The position numbers and the translations under genes were made by a program. The notes under the pieces are model-generated. The model was not told the origin of the DNA. It worked only from the letters and a program-made list of their open reading frames with translations, and made no database searches. A stretch of DNA of 64,000 bases, taken from assembly GCA_025766275.1 (NCBI GenBank), contig JAFKAC010000100.1, positions 124,001 to 188,000 on the forward strand, given 5' to 3'. This document shows, one piece after another, positions 10,351 to 20,900 of this stretch. This DNA comes from Lactarius indigo (Eukaryota; Basidiomycota; Agaricomycetes; Russulales; Russulaceae). Positions within the stretch are counted from its first letter, which is position 1, and every line of letters starts with the position of its first letter.

Positions 10351-11071
10351 CTAGTTTGTATTTGGACCTCGATTAGCCATCGCGACAATATCGGCACTGT
10401 CGAGTCGCGCCGCCCCCTTCAGATCATACTTATCATGGAACGGTGTGCCCCAATAAGGTTGACTACCTGAGCCTGTATCAGAAGGACCACCTAAATAACA
10501 TCCATCAGTGGATAAGTGGTGAGTGAGGTCTGAGACGGGAAGTATAAGATCACGTACCATGAAACCCGGGACTAGGCGATGGAATGGACAGTCGTTATAT
10601 TTTTCTTTACGGGCGAGCATCAGGGAGTCATAGAAGGTCCTCGGTGCCTATGCGTATAGTTAGTTCAAAAAACTCAGGAAGACGTTTGTACCACGTACTT
10701 TTTTAACAGAAAAGCTCCAAGTTTAAACTACCCCCAAAACTAGTCAAAACTCGATTATATGCTCGCCGTTTAACAACGTCCGTCCTTTCCTTGCCATTCC
10801 CTTTGACAGGGTTCTGAATACTTTCAAACATTACTTCCTCCTGAGCTGATAATGAGCCAAGCGAGGACGAACGCGCAGGCAGCTCACATACCTCCCAGAA
10901 TGATTTTGACGTCACGGTTTGCGAACCAACGGACGTGGACGTCAGTGACGCACAGGAAGAATGTGGAGATATGTTCCCTAAGCCATAGAGCTTAGCTCGC
11001 GTAAAGGGAAAGGAGGACGAAACGAACGTGGATACGGGTCCTTCCACCGCCGGTTTATCCGGAACTATCAC
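10351..11071 (-). pseudogene. Truncated PPIL2/CYP8-type U-box cyclophilin fragment
   Basis: On the minus strand the sequence carries the linker and the first half of a cyclophilin of the PPIL2 (CHP60/Cyp8) type: SLTSTSVGSQT, MFESIQNPVKG, KERTDVVKRRAYNRVLTSFG, LNLELFC, then after an intron ending near 10650 APRTFYDSLMLARKEKYNDC, FHRLVPGFM, a second intron, and GGPSDTGSGSQPYWGTPF, DLKGAARL, VAMANRGPNTN. It stops right where GSQFF should follow, so the second half of the peptidyl-prolyl isomerase fold is missing, as is the N-terminal U-box. The codon after LELFC is TAA where Asp is expected. Full-length proteins of this type are about 550 residues and act in spliceosomes or as ubiquitin ligases. 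This is a dead fragment. Confidence 0.75.
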
Positions 11072-11340
11072 TTTGCCCTTCTGGGTTTCCTGAATTTTGT
11101 TGCAGAAACGGAGAGAGATGGAAATCTATGAGGGTTTTGGAGTGTGATGACGTCTCTTCTCTGTGGCCAATAAGACAAAGAGTACACACATATTTCAAAC
11201 CGAAGACGCACTTTTTGAAAGGTACGTCTACAAAATCAACACCGCCTTCTTTAATGCTCTCCATCAAGAAAAGGCTCCAAATAGTTGCTATTGCGACGAT
11301 ATGAGGGTGCTTGCATGTCCCATCGACAAGGGAAGGAACT
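11072..11340. other. Spacer left of repeat copy 1
   Basis: No family match. Short ORFs on both strands overlap each other. It may still contain decayed PPIL2 linker sequence (minus-strand NKIQETQKGKVIVPDKP runs into the pseudogene). Confidence 0.3.
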
Positions 11341-12963
11341 TGACTTATAAGGTAGTCGATGTACCTAAATGGGAAACACGATAAACTTCAGTTCCGGGGT
11401 TCGGGAACACCGGAGAGCGATTTGCTCTAAATAGTCACGGCGAGACCTATCGAGGCAATGCTCTTTGGAAATCGATATGGGCACATACAGTACGGTTAGA
11501 AAGCGCTTTTTACTGTATTCTACCCGAGTGAGCACGTGTCGTCTCTTCCCGCGTGCACGGCCAGCGCATAGGTCCAAACAGCCTCGTTTTCTCTCGATAT
11601 TTCTCCTCTGTCATCTATTTCTAGCAGTACCACCAAAAACACACATGCCCCGCATACTCGACGACCCAACTAAGACGGTTTGTCCGATTTTTGAAGGCCC
11701 CGAGTGGGAGTTCCTACGGCAATGCATTATCAACGCTCACCCTGGGGCAAATCCCCTCACCGCAGAGGAGGCCGCTCGTCAGTTGAGAGGGGCATGGACC
11801 AAGGACAATGACGCCAGGGTCGCTGCTTGGAATGCCCAACTCGAGCAAGACCGGGCAGCGAAGGACAAGCGGGACAGGCAGGCCTGGGAAGTGAACGAGG
11901 CCCGACGCGCGCAACTCGAAAAGGAAGCAGAGGAACAGCGCAGAGAGGTCGAGGACAAAAAACCAAAGCTCAACTCGTTCGACCCTACCCGTCGCGTCAG
12001 TGATTGGATCGTACCGCGGCTGGCCTCTTATGCGCTGGATAAAATAAATAATCTTGAGTACGTCGAGCTCGACTACTTCACAGATCTGAGGCCATCAAAG
12101 AATATCCGAAATGACGAAGACTTGAGCTGGGAGGAAATGCTGGAGGCCAAGAATACGATGCTTCGTTTCATGACGCAATCTGGACTCTGGCCCACGGCTC
12201 ACTCCGAGTCCTTGAAAGCTTTCTTTGTCGCGCTCGAGGGGCACCCCAGGAGGTTTCGGTTGAACGGGAAAAGGACCCTACTGGTTTACCAAAGTCGGGT
12301 CAGACGCGAATGGTTCGACGCCCTCGCGCGTAATGAGGGCTTCAACATTGGGCTCATCGGGGACAACCTCGTTCGGAATATAGCCGACGAGGTCAGCGAC
12401 AGGGTTTGGGAAACAAAAATGAACCAGGTGCGCACCTACGTGGACCGGATCGCGTGCTCACGTTAACTTTATTTCCATTTCCCCTGTTGCTGTTGCCTCA
12501 CAATGCCGCTTCACCCCTTGCGTGCTCTTCGCCATCACGCGACCCAATTTTTTCACGTACTTATCCGTCGGTGCATCAGATTCGCGGAATGTCTCAAGCG
12601 GCCTTCGAGATCTCCTCGAGTCGACCCTCGTCCAAGCATCACCGCGAGTGGGACTATGAACCTCATGACCGCACCCACGAGCACTCACCACCCCGGGCCG
12701 AGCCCTCGAGAAAACGCTTCCGATCGCGTTAGCCTCGACCTAGTCACGGCGCGCAGCCTGGTCATATGTTACAACACGAAACTTGATCGCGCTTAACACT
12801 CCACTTAGGCCATGGTCAGTCAGTGTGCAAGAGGCCCGCGAATGTTGCTAGCTGTGTTGCTTACAGTAGTTGCTGCACCGATTTTTGATCCACCAAATAG
12901 AGTTTGGAGTTCAACCGAACTCTTATCATGGAGTGTCATCGATCACCTGGCTTTCTCGCTGAT
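11341..12963 (+). repeat. Repeat element, copy 1 (about 1.6 kb)
   Basis: Aligns by eye with 22290-24234 over its whole length, including non-coding flanks: the left end shares acttataaggta ... gatgtacctaaatgggaaaca, and the right end shares catcgatcacctgg ... ctcgctgat. It carries one intact ORF (11645-12466) plus about 500 bp of conserved 3' sequence. No inverted or long terminal repeats were found at the ends. It is therefore a dispersed duplicated unit of unknown mobility. Confidence 0.7.
11645..12466 (+). CDS. Multicopy Agaricomycete family protein, 273 aa
   Basis: Single-exon ORF. The start was chosen at MPRILDDPT because this N-terminus is shared with the second copy in the window, while the upstream frame is not. 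An N-terminal head carries TVCPIFEGPEWEFLRQ; residues about 60-115 form a charged Ala/Gln/Glu/Arg coiled coil (AAWNAQLEQDRAAKDKRDRQ and on); then SFDPTRRVSDWIVPRLASYA, the recurring NLEYVELDYFT, the WPTAHSESLKAFFVALEGHP segment and a C-terminal YQSRVRREWFDAL block. This architecture resembles a large family of repeat-borne proteins in mushroom-forming fungi with no known function; the resemblance to gag-like retroelement proteins in layout is only an impression. Intact here, frameshifted in the second copy. Confidence 0.7.
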   Translation: MPRILDDPTKTVCPIFEGPEWEFLRQCIINAHPGANPLTAEEAARQLRGAWTKDNDARVAAWNAQLEQDRAAKDKRDRQAWEVNEARRAQLEKEAEEQRREVEDKKPKLNSFDPTRRVSDWIVPRLASYALDKINNLEYVELDYFTDLRPSKNIRNDEDLSWEEMLEAKNTMLRFMTQSGLWPTAHSESLKAFFVALEGHPRRFRLNGKRTLLVYQSRVRREWFDALARNEGFNIGLIGDNLVRNIADEVSDRVWETKMNQVRTYVDRIACSR

Positions 12964-13463
12964 TTTCGCTGTGCTAGGTGTCGACTTCGTCGACTGTAAG
13001 CTTGCTTGTCCGGTTTTTGGTTTTTGGTTTTTTGGAACTTACGAAGGAAATGTAATAAGGTTGTTGCTTGTGGCCCGCACATGTCAATAACTACGCTTTC
13101 GAGATGAGATCATGACAGAAAATGTTCGTAATTCCACAAATCTTTAAAGTCGCTACTTAAGGGATAAAGTACATAATGAATTTGACTAGTTCTGCGACAG
13201 TGTTGGATGAGAGTCATCAATTGCAATTAGAGTAGCCTGGAGATAGCAAAGTTTCAGTTGCAGATACATCGTTCGAGGGACAAATTCATCGAGTTCTGAC
13301 AAAATTTCGGGGTCAAATGACCACGGCCCATCGCAACTTGATTGTCGTTAGGGGTCTGAACAGAAAGTTGCAATTTGGAGAGAACATTTGTCCAGCAAAC
13401 GGCTCATTTGAAACGGTTCGGGGACGCGGACGATGCTCTGACTTCACCTTGTAGCCTAAGAAA
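12964..13463. other. Intergenic, AT-rich
   Basis: Begins at the right end of the repeat element. No reliable ORF. Motifs such as gcaattt recur but show no regular unit. Confidence 0.4.
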
Positions 13464-13584
13464 CTGATGTTGACGCAGGAGAAGTTGTAGACGATGAGAC
13501 AGAGAACTGGCCAGTGTCGGTAGATATGTGCCCAGAGCTAGACAGGGTCAAGTTTGAATATTGCGCAGTACTACTCAGTGTCTT
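13464..13584 (+). pseudogene. Coding relic, plus-strand copy of an inverted pair
   Basis: The frame reads DVDAGEVVDDETENWPV then MCPELDRVKFEYC before a stop at about 13587. It aligns without gaps to a minus-strand segment at 14031-13926 (DVDTGEVIDDLNENRPV, LCADLDRIKFNYC), roughly 65% identical in about 38 residues. Family unknown. No start or intact gene could be traced on this strand. Confidence 0.55.
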
Positions 13585-13859
13585 CTGAAATAACAAGTTT
13601 ATGAAAGTGACAGGGGCTATCAAAGGTATTCTCATTGAGTTGCAATTTGAACTGTGTCGTTGAACCAAGGGCTACGTTTCATTCAATGGCACAATCGAAC
13701 ACATCGTGCTCCGGCCGAGTGAAGCATAACCCACTCCCCCCTACAAGAGAAAGAATGTCGAAGAAAGACGGATATCTCTTGTTCTGCAACCGGGAGGCAA
13801 TGCAGCTTCCCAGGGACATGTCGGTGGAGGTGAAGTTCAAATGCAATTTGGTGAGAGCA

Positions 13860-14262
13860 CCACTGATGGCCTTGGTCACTTTTTTCGGAACACTAATTTG
13901 TCATTTCGAAAGACACTGAAGGGGGCTGTGCAGTAATTGAACTTGATCCTGTCAAGGTCTGCGCAAAGATCTTTCGACACGGGCCGGTTCTCGTTCAGAT
14001 CGTCGATGACTTCTCCTGTGTCGACATCGATTTGCTGAGGCCGCCAGGTCAAGTCAAAATGTGGACCGTCGTCCTAGTCTCCTGAGCACGCAACCACATA
14101 GACGCTCGTCAAATTGTCGACTAAAAATTACCCAGAATCATATGACTGCCAGCCAAGACGCTACAAAATGATAGGGTTTGCAGCGTGCAACTTTGACGAA
14201 AGTAATCAGGACCGATATCCACCGTGACCACTGGCAGTGGCAGGGTTGTATTCCATGGCAAC
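13860..14262 (-). pseudogene. Decayed small gene of unknown family, minus-strand copy
   Basis: The frame from an ATG at 14262 reads MLPWNTTLPLPVVTVDIGPD and continues to LAGSHMILG, followed by a plausible donor (gtaattt at about 14131) and a second segment with FDLTWRPQQIDVDTGEVID, ENRPVSKDLCADLDRIKFNYC and a stop after FRKK near 13860. The second segment has an in-frame TAG just after the putative acceptor, so the gene appears broken. Nothing in it matches a family I know. The core peptide is duplicated in inverted orientation at 13464-13584. Confidence 0.45.
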
Positions 14263-14271
14263 ATGACAACT

Positions 14272-14979
14272 GAGAGGAAGAACAGGGGACAGAAAAGAAA
14301 GTCTCCTATCTAATTATAAGCCGTTGAAATAATAAACAAGAGAAAACAACCACGAGCTAGGAGTCGCACTGAGTCAGTCGCACGGCTCGGAGTCGCGCGA
14401 AGGTGGTGTCGATCTCGAAATGTACTTCGGCGCTAGCACGATGACGTAATTTCCACATATTTTAGCTCCGATTCCTGAAAAAAGAACAGCGTAGATCCGG
14501 CGGTGGGACAAATCGGTTTTGTGTTCGAGAGCACGCAACGTCCGAGTCCGTACCTCAAGCGAGGTTGATCAATGCCCAAGGTTCGTGCTCTGTTTCATAT
14601 CCCAATTGAAAACCCAAAAATATATAGGGACCAGAGCCTCCCTGTCAAGCTGAAGGCGAGTTGTAATGCCACTGTCGTAGTTCCCGGATTACTGATCTCG
14701 TTTCACACACTTATCCAGCATGCGCTCTCCAGACATGCTTGTCCAAAAATACATACGCTCCGGAAAAATGCGCGGAGAAGATGCGTAATCTATACAAATG
14801 CTGTCAGGCTCTATACGACGCGACGGAGGACAGAGGCGAGTCATCTGCCTGTCCTATGCCGAGCGTGGTGCGCCGGTGGCTAAATGCGCAACCCCGGTCC
14901 GAGTAGTGAGATACATGATATCATTGTCGCGACGTTAACACTGTACATTCTCGTTATATGTGCGCTATCACGCATGCTA
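14272..14979. other. Intergenic, downstream of the DDX60-like gene
   Basis: Contains short ORFs only (14572-14883 on plus, no family). It should include the 3' end of the helicase transcript; no clear terminator signal was identified. Confidence 0.4.
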
Positions 14980-17900
14980 CTACGCCCACATCGCCTTGAA
15001 CTTGACTTCAAACTCGTTGGTAATTTTGTTGACAATCTCGTATACCCTCCAGTCCTTGTCGGGTACGCCTCGCGGTCTCGTGAAAGCAGCCGGATCGTGA
15101 TCTCCCTCTCCTCCGTCGCCATCGCCACCACCCGCCTCCTCTTCCTCGCCCCGCTCGGCTGGGTCGAGAGAATGATACCCGCTGTCCCCTGCATCCACCG
15201 TGTCATCATCCACTTCTGCAGCCCGGGCTGGTGTCACAGAGTCCCTCGACGTCTTCAGCAGCAGATTTTCAAGATCACCTCGGATGGTGACCAAGACGAG
15301 GTGGAACGCCTCAAGGGCGTACCATACATCGCCGCGACGGATTCCGTTCATGTTCACGAGCGCGTCGACCTGGCCATGCACGAAGAAGTCGTACAAGTAG
15401 GCGTTGAGGGGCAGCTCAGGATCGAGGATGTTCTCGACGGTCGGGATCGAGTGCTCGTTAAGGTGGACCCCGCGCCGCACGGTGCGCACGAGCTCTCCAA
15501 CACCACCAAAGGTGTCGCCGTGGCCCGACGTAGCAACGAACAGCGACCGCGCTTTGGGTCGTACCGCCGTCTGGGAGAGGTGAGCGAACAGAGCCGTCTG
15601 CGGGTGCATCGACATGTCAGAGGATCCAAAGGTTATTCCGCTAAGCGGTAGCCGATCGTCGGGCCCCAGTTCTTTTGCGTGCTGCGACGAGAATGCTAGC
15701 GCGTATGCGCTAAAAATTCCCAGAGTTTCCTTTTGATGTCCGATTAGGAATGCTCGGGCTTCTGGGTGGAGAGGCGGCAACACTACGCGGGAAGGACCCT
15801 TTTGTATAAGGTCGCGGACGTTGCTGGCGCTCGCATAAACCTGCGGCAGATACTTGCGACCAAAGATGTGGCACAGGAGGACCACGAGATCCCGCTCTGC
15901 CTGAATGGAGTCGGGTTGGGAGCAAATGCCGTGAATAACCCCACTCTGAAGAAGTGCGGTGGTGGCGAGGTTGCCTGGCTCCGTGTAATAGAGATGTGCG
16001 GCTATCCCAAATAGATTGATGGGTTTTCCCGCTTGATCCAGAAGATGAGCGCGACGCAGATAATCAATGCTAAATCGGAGGTGATGCAAAAGCTGACTTT
16101 TCCCAACGTCGGAGCCAAAACTGATGTGAGGAAGCCGAAGGATGCTGCGGATCGCATCGACAGCGTAGGGTGCATAGTTCGAACCTTCCAAGAGGTTGAA
16201 CAAACGCAATACCATGGTCGACGAAAGTGGGAAAGTTCCAGTTAGACGCGGTAGCCTTGAGAGAAGGATTCGGTAGATGCGGTCCAACGGAATTCCATAG
16301 AAGATCACTCGACCCAACAGGTCAAACCCACGACGACCAGCTCGTCCAGCGCATTGACGGAACTGCATATTGGGTAAGATTTTGCACTGCAACGCGAGCA
16401 GAGGACTAACCGTGAGTGCCGTTAAAAATGGAGAATCCCCGCAAAAAACGGATGCCTTTGTCGGCGCGTTGATCCCCAGTGCAAGTGTACCTAGGGTGCA
16501 TGAATAGATCATCGCTTCAGCGTCTTACTTAATATCCAAACATACCTGTCGCGATAACTACTCGGAGGAAGCCAACACGAAAAAGTCTGATGTACGGTTT
16601 GTCAACGTCTTAGTCGACGAGCAAGGATGCGCACCTCTCTACAAGAACACGATAGGCCTTGTTCATACCACTATGATGAACTGCAACCCCTCGCCTTAGG
16701 GCCCTGAGGACAAACTCGGGAGTTGAAGTCCAACGGCTCAGTGAGGCAATGTCCTCGAGAAGCTCCTTCTTCGGGTATGCGGACGTGCCAGCGAAGGAGA
16801 ACTGTGGGGAAGGGTCCCGTGGATCGAAATAGCTTTCCCACGAAAGTTCTTCGCTCTGTTGACGGCCATCGTCATCTTGGTTCTTCTTTCTGGCGGAAAC
16901 CTTTTGCGCGAGCCGTTCCTTATCCTCCTGGCGCGCATGCCAGGCCTTCCACTGGCCTACCTTACGCTTCCACTCAGGGCTCTGATCCCTCCAGGCTTCT
17001 TCGGCCTTTTCGAGAGTGTTCAAAATATGTTTAACCATCATCAAACATTCGTGGCGATCGAAATTGAACAGAAGCGCGGGCTACGCTGTGTGTCATTGCT
17101 AGCCACAAAGTGAGTAGTATTTCGTAAAGCGTACCAGGGAATTTTCTGCCTTCAGGTCAGAAAGCAGATGGATGAGACCAGACATGAATTCGGAAAGATT
17201 AGGCGGTGCGTTGAGTCGTGCTTTGGACGTTTGCGTCATCACTGGATCCTGGATATGTCGAACTACTCGCTGCAGGGGAGAGGAAGGGTCCAGGGCATCG
17301 GGTTCTACAACCAAACGCGCTAGGATATTCTTGATCTCAGTCTCATAACGCAGCACGTCCTTTTGTCTGATGAAAGCGTTTCTTGAAAAGAAGGCAGTAG
17401 GATCAAGTTTCTCCGCGTAGGCATCGCTTTGACCCTTCAAGACCTCGTGTAGGCGGAGTAAATCTGGGGCCTCCAGAGAGAGATCCGGTGGCATCGATCC
17501 TCCAAAAGACAACGTGGAGACGGGGTGAATAAAGCGCGTCATTTCGGTAGGCGGGCTGACACCGTCCAGTCCGAGGAACGACTCATCTCTTCGGAGCAAC
17601 TGCGGGAAATACGCGAACTTCCTAAGGTGCGAATAGCGATGAGGATGATGGATGAATTTGTGCTCGAAGCCCTTGGATCTCTGGACGCTCTCTAGCCACG
17701 CATTGAATTTCTCTGGCTCACCGATTGTTGCAGAGAGCCCGCTGAAGGTCAAGCAATATCAGAAATCGCGCGTCGTGTGAGTTCTACAAACTACGTACAT
17801 GATGGGACAGGGCGCCAGCAGAATGATTTGCTCCCAAACCGTTCCACCCTCGTGCTGACCGATGGTGTGTATCTCGTCCAGTATGATCCTTTGATCGCTT

Positions 17901-20900
17901 GTGGTAAGAACAAGTAGAGACTACGGGTGACGAAGGTTTTACCGTCTGATTCGAGGGGTCCACGTTCTCGCCAGGGGTGGGGAAAGGAGCATAATCCCCA
18001 ACATCTCTGGCACCGTAACGAGGATTTGGCATTTTTGAGAGTCGTGCACACGATAATCTCTGGTATGTATAGCCCAACATGTGCCTGCGACCGACTGTGA
18101 GGCCTTCTTCAAGTACATTACGGCTTACTCACGTCCATCAATTTCCTTGCGGAACCGTGCGTATACTTCTGCAGCGACTTGATTCACAAGGGCCTTCGTA
18201 GGGGCCACGTACACAATAATCCCATCATCGGATTCACGAAGGATCCTCTCCATCGCATAGAAAGAAATGAAGGTCTTTCCAGCACTCGTTGGCGCTGTGA
18301 TTCGTGTCAATTAAAGTGAAATAATAATAATAATTAAATACGTCGATCATGCCGGATCTCTCACCTACGACCAATAATGAACTCTTTGGCTGATCCAGGC
18401 AGTCAAGAACTTCGCGCTGCCACGCATCTGGCTGGAACCCGACCCTAGGATCAGGCGCGCTGTCCATGCTGCGATCCATGTACTCCCCGAAAACCCTCAG
18501 TTGCCAGATCACCGGATCTTCTTTAATCGACATAAACTTGTAGACGGGCTTGTGGCTCTTGGATTTCAACAGCTTGATGAAGCTGAATGCTAGATCACGA
18601 TCGGGCTGCAACCGGTGAGACGCGTCGTCTTCCAACGGGGCAATGTAGTCCGTGAACCCTAAAGCAGCCATGATACTAGCTAGCACGCCCAGCGTCGTTT
18701 CTGTCAGGAAGTCGTGGGTGTATAGTTCCTTGACCGTACGCATGATAGACACCGTGTAACGATCGTGAACAGCCGGGGCATCCGGTTCGGTTTCAGCTAT
18801 CCACTGTTGGATAGTGAGGTGAAGGTTGTAGAGCCGGACCTCGACATTTAGCCATCCTGTATCCGTCCTGGGATTTCGAAGTAGGCCATGAAGGGCGGAT
18901 ATCTTGAGATCGAGTGAAGCCATCCTTTCCACCTGGCGAAGCTGTTCAACCCACCATTCCTGAGACGAACTGTCTTCCTTGACTTTCTTGTCGCGAGCGT
19001 GCTCTTGCCGTATGCGATCCCGTGCAGAGAGTGCGTTGGGCTTCCCCTTGATTTGGTGCGTTGCGAGTCCTTTTTTGTCCTCCTGGGATGTGCGTCAGTT
19101 ACTGGAGTGTACTTACATAATTGGTCGCACCTTTTTGCCTCGCTTGGGTCCGCCAAGCGAGGAATCATCAACGATTTCTGAAACTTTACGCCCAGTGGAA
19201 GGAATCAAGATTTGTTGCAACGCCCTACCCGAGGCGCCGGTCAGGGTCGTAGCAAGACGTTGCATCTGCGACATGAAGCGCTGATCGCGCTGCAGTTGTT
19301 TTTTGCGCGCGCGTTCGCCAATATTCTTCGCGGCTTCCCCTCCCTGGTGTTTAGGTAGAATAGTGCGTTGGTGCGCGTGCCAGTGTTTTGTATCGGAAAA
19401 CGGAATGTTCTGACTGAATTCTAATCGTGGAGAAGACAAAGCTTGGCCCTGGTCTGCAACGGTAACGTGCACGGCCGCAAGTTCGTCATCAAAGACCTCG
19501 TTATGAAATGGAAAGAGTGTGAACGATGTAGCCCCTTCATCTGAGGCTGCGGACGATGACTCGGACTCGGAATCCTCATGGATTGGACGATACGCCAAGA
19601 GTTTCGGAAGATCAGGTGATGGTGCATTCGCAGATTTCCATACTGTCTCGAGCCGAGAGGAAATCTCTGACCCTACAAGTGCCTCGAGTGCGTGTGTTGG
19701 AGGGTGGTCACTACTTGTGGCACAGTGAAGAATGGCAATGAATATCCTGCCGTCAATATCCACGAAATGGTTGGACTTTAGAACAAAGGCGGTGATGATG
19801 GAATAAAGGTCCGGCAGGAAGGTCTGAATAAGCACAGTTGTGAAATCATCGTTTATGGTCTCCAGCTGCCGAGCCCTCTCAGAAACCGGAAGGGTCTGGA
19901 GGACCATGATGTGCAAGAAAAAGAGCGATGTAAGTTCCCAAAACAAGTGAGTGCGACCACTATCGTGTAGGACGAGATGGTCGAGGACCTTTTTGAGGAA
20001 AATATCTAGGTCATTCGGGCCAGGTGGTGAGATACGTAGAGACGCAAGAGGGGCCCGCGGAAATTGATGTTTCCATTTTTCCTCGAGTTTAGTAGTGCCA
20101 AATTGCACCGCGCTCCATAGAGCGGGTAGAAAGGATCTGCGAGTCTCCAGTCCAAACCGCCCCTCAAACACAAAAGAAAATATCTGTGCCCGTCCCTATA
20201 TATCAGACAGATACGAGATATGAACAGGAACGCACCTTGGAGTCACGGAACTCTGCACCGTGTAGCAGGGTGACAGCTATGCCTGAAGTAAGAAGACAAA
20301 AAATGAAATTGCGCTGGATAAGAACGTGAGTAGCCATGTCGTGATCATCTTCAGCAGGAGTTCCGCCGTCGTTCAGCATGACAAACATTGGCTTGTAGTT
20401 TCATCGTGAGCCTCTCGAATTCGCGTACGAGTCTTATAACGTACCTTTGTCCGTTGCTGGTAAGTTATCCAAGCCGGGTCTGCCAGACTCGAGAAGGCGT
20501 ATATATTCAGGCCCATCCCCGGGGCGTGCTCGGCGAGATGGCTGAATAGAAGTGCTCGGGCAAGTGAGCGAGACGACACCAGAAAGTCGGTGTCTCCTTT
20601 TAGAGTGAGGTGCCGGGTATCTGAAATGAGACAGGGTCAGCGAAAAAGCCTCCAAGAGACAACTGCAAGCTCGCCTTCCCAGAAGACTATATCAAATACC
20701 GCGGATCTTTTGAGCATCTCGCTCAAGAGTCGCTCCAATGAATTGATCGCGTGCAGAGTTTGAAAGCTAGGATCTATGAACCATCAACATTGGGACTGGC
20801 ACACGCCACCCACAAGTCGCACGCACCGCCAGGGCGCGCCAGCGCCAGTAGAGGGTCATCGAGAACCTGTTGGAGCAACGACTCGCCTTGGTGCAAAAGG

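Noticed and set aside
14884..15651. Plus-strand ORF of 255 codons
   Set aside because: Antisense to the last exon of the DDX60-like gene, which has clear helicase-family sequence.
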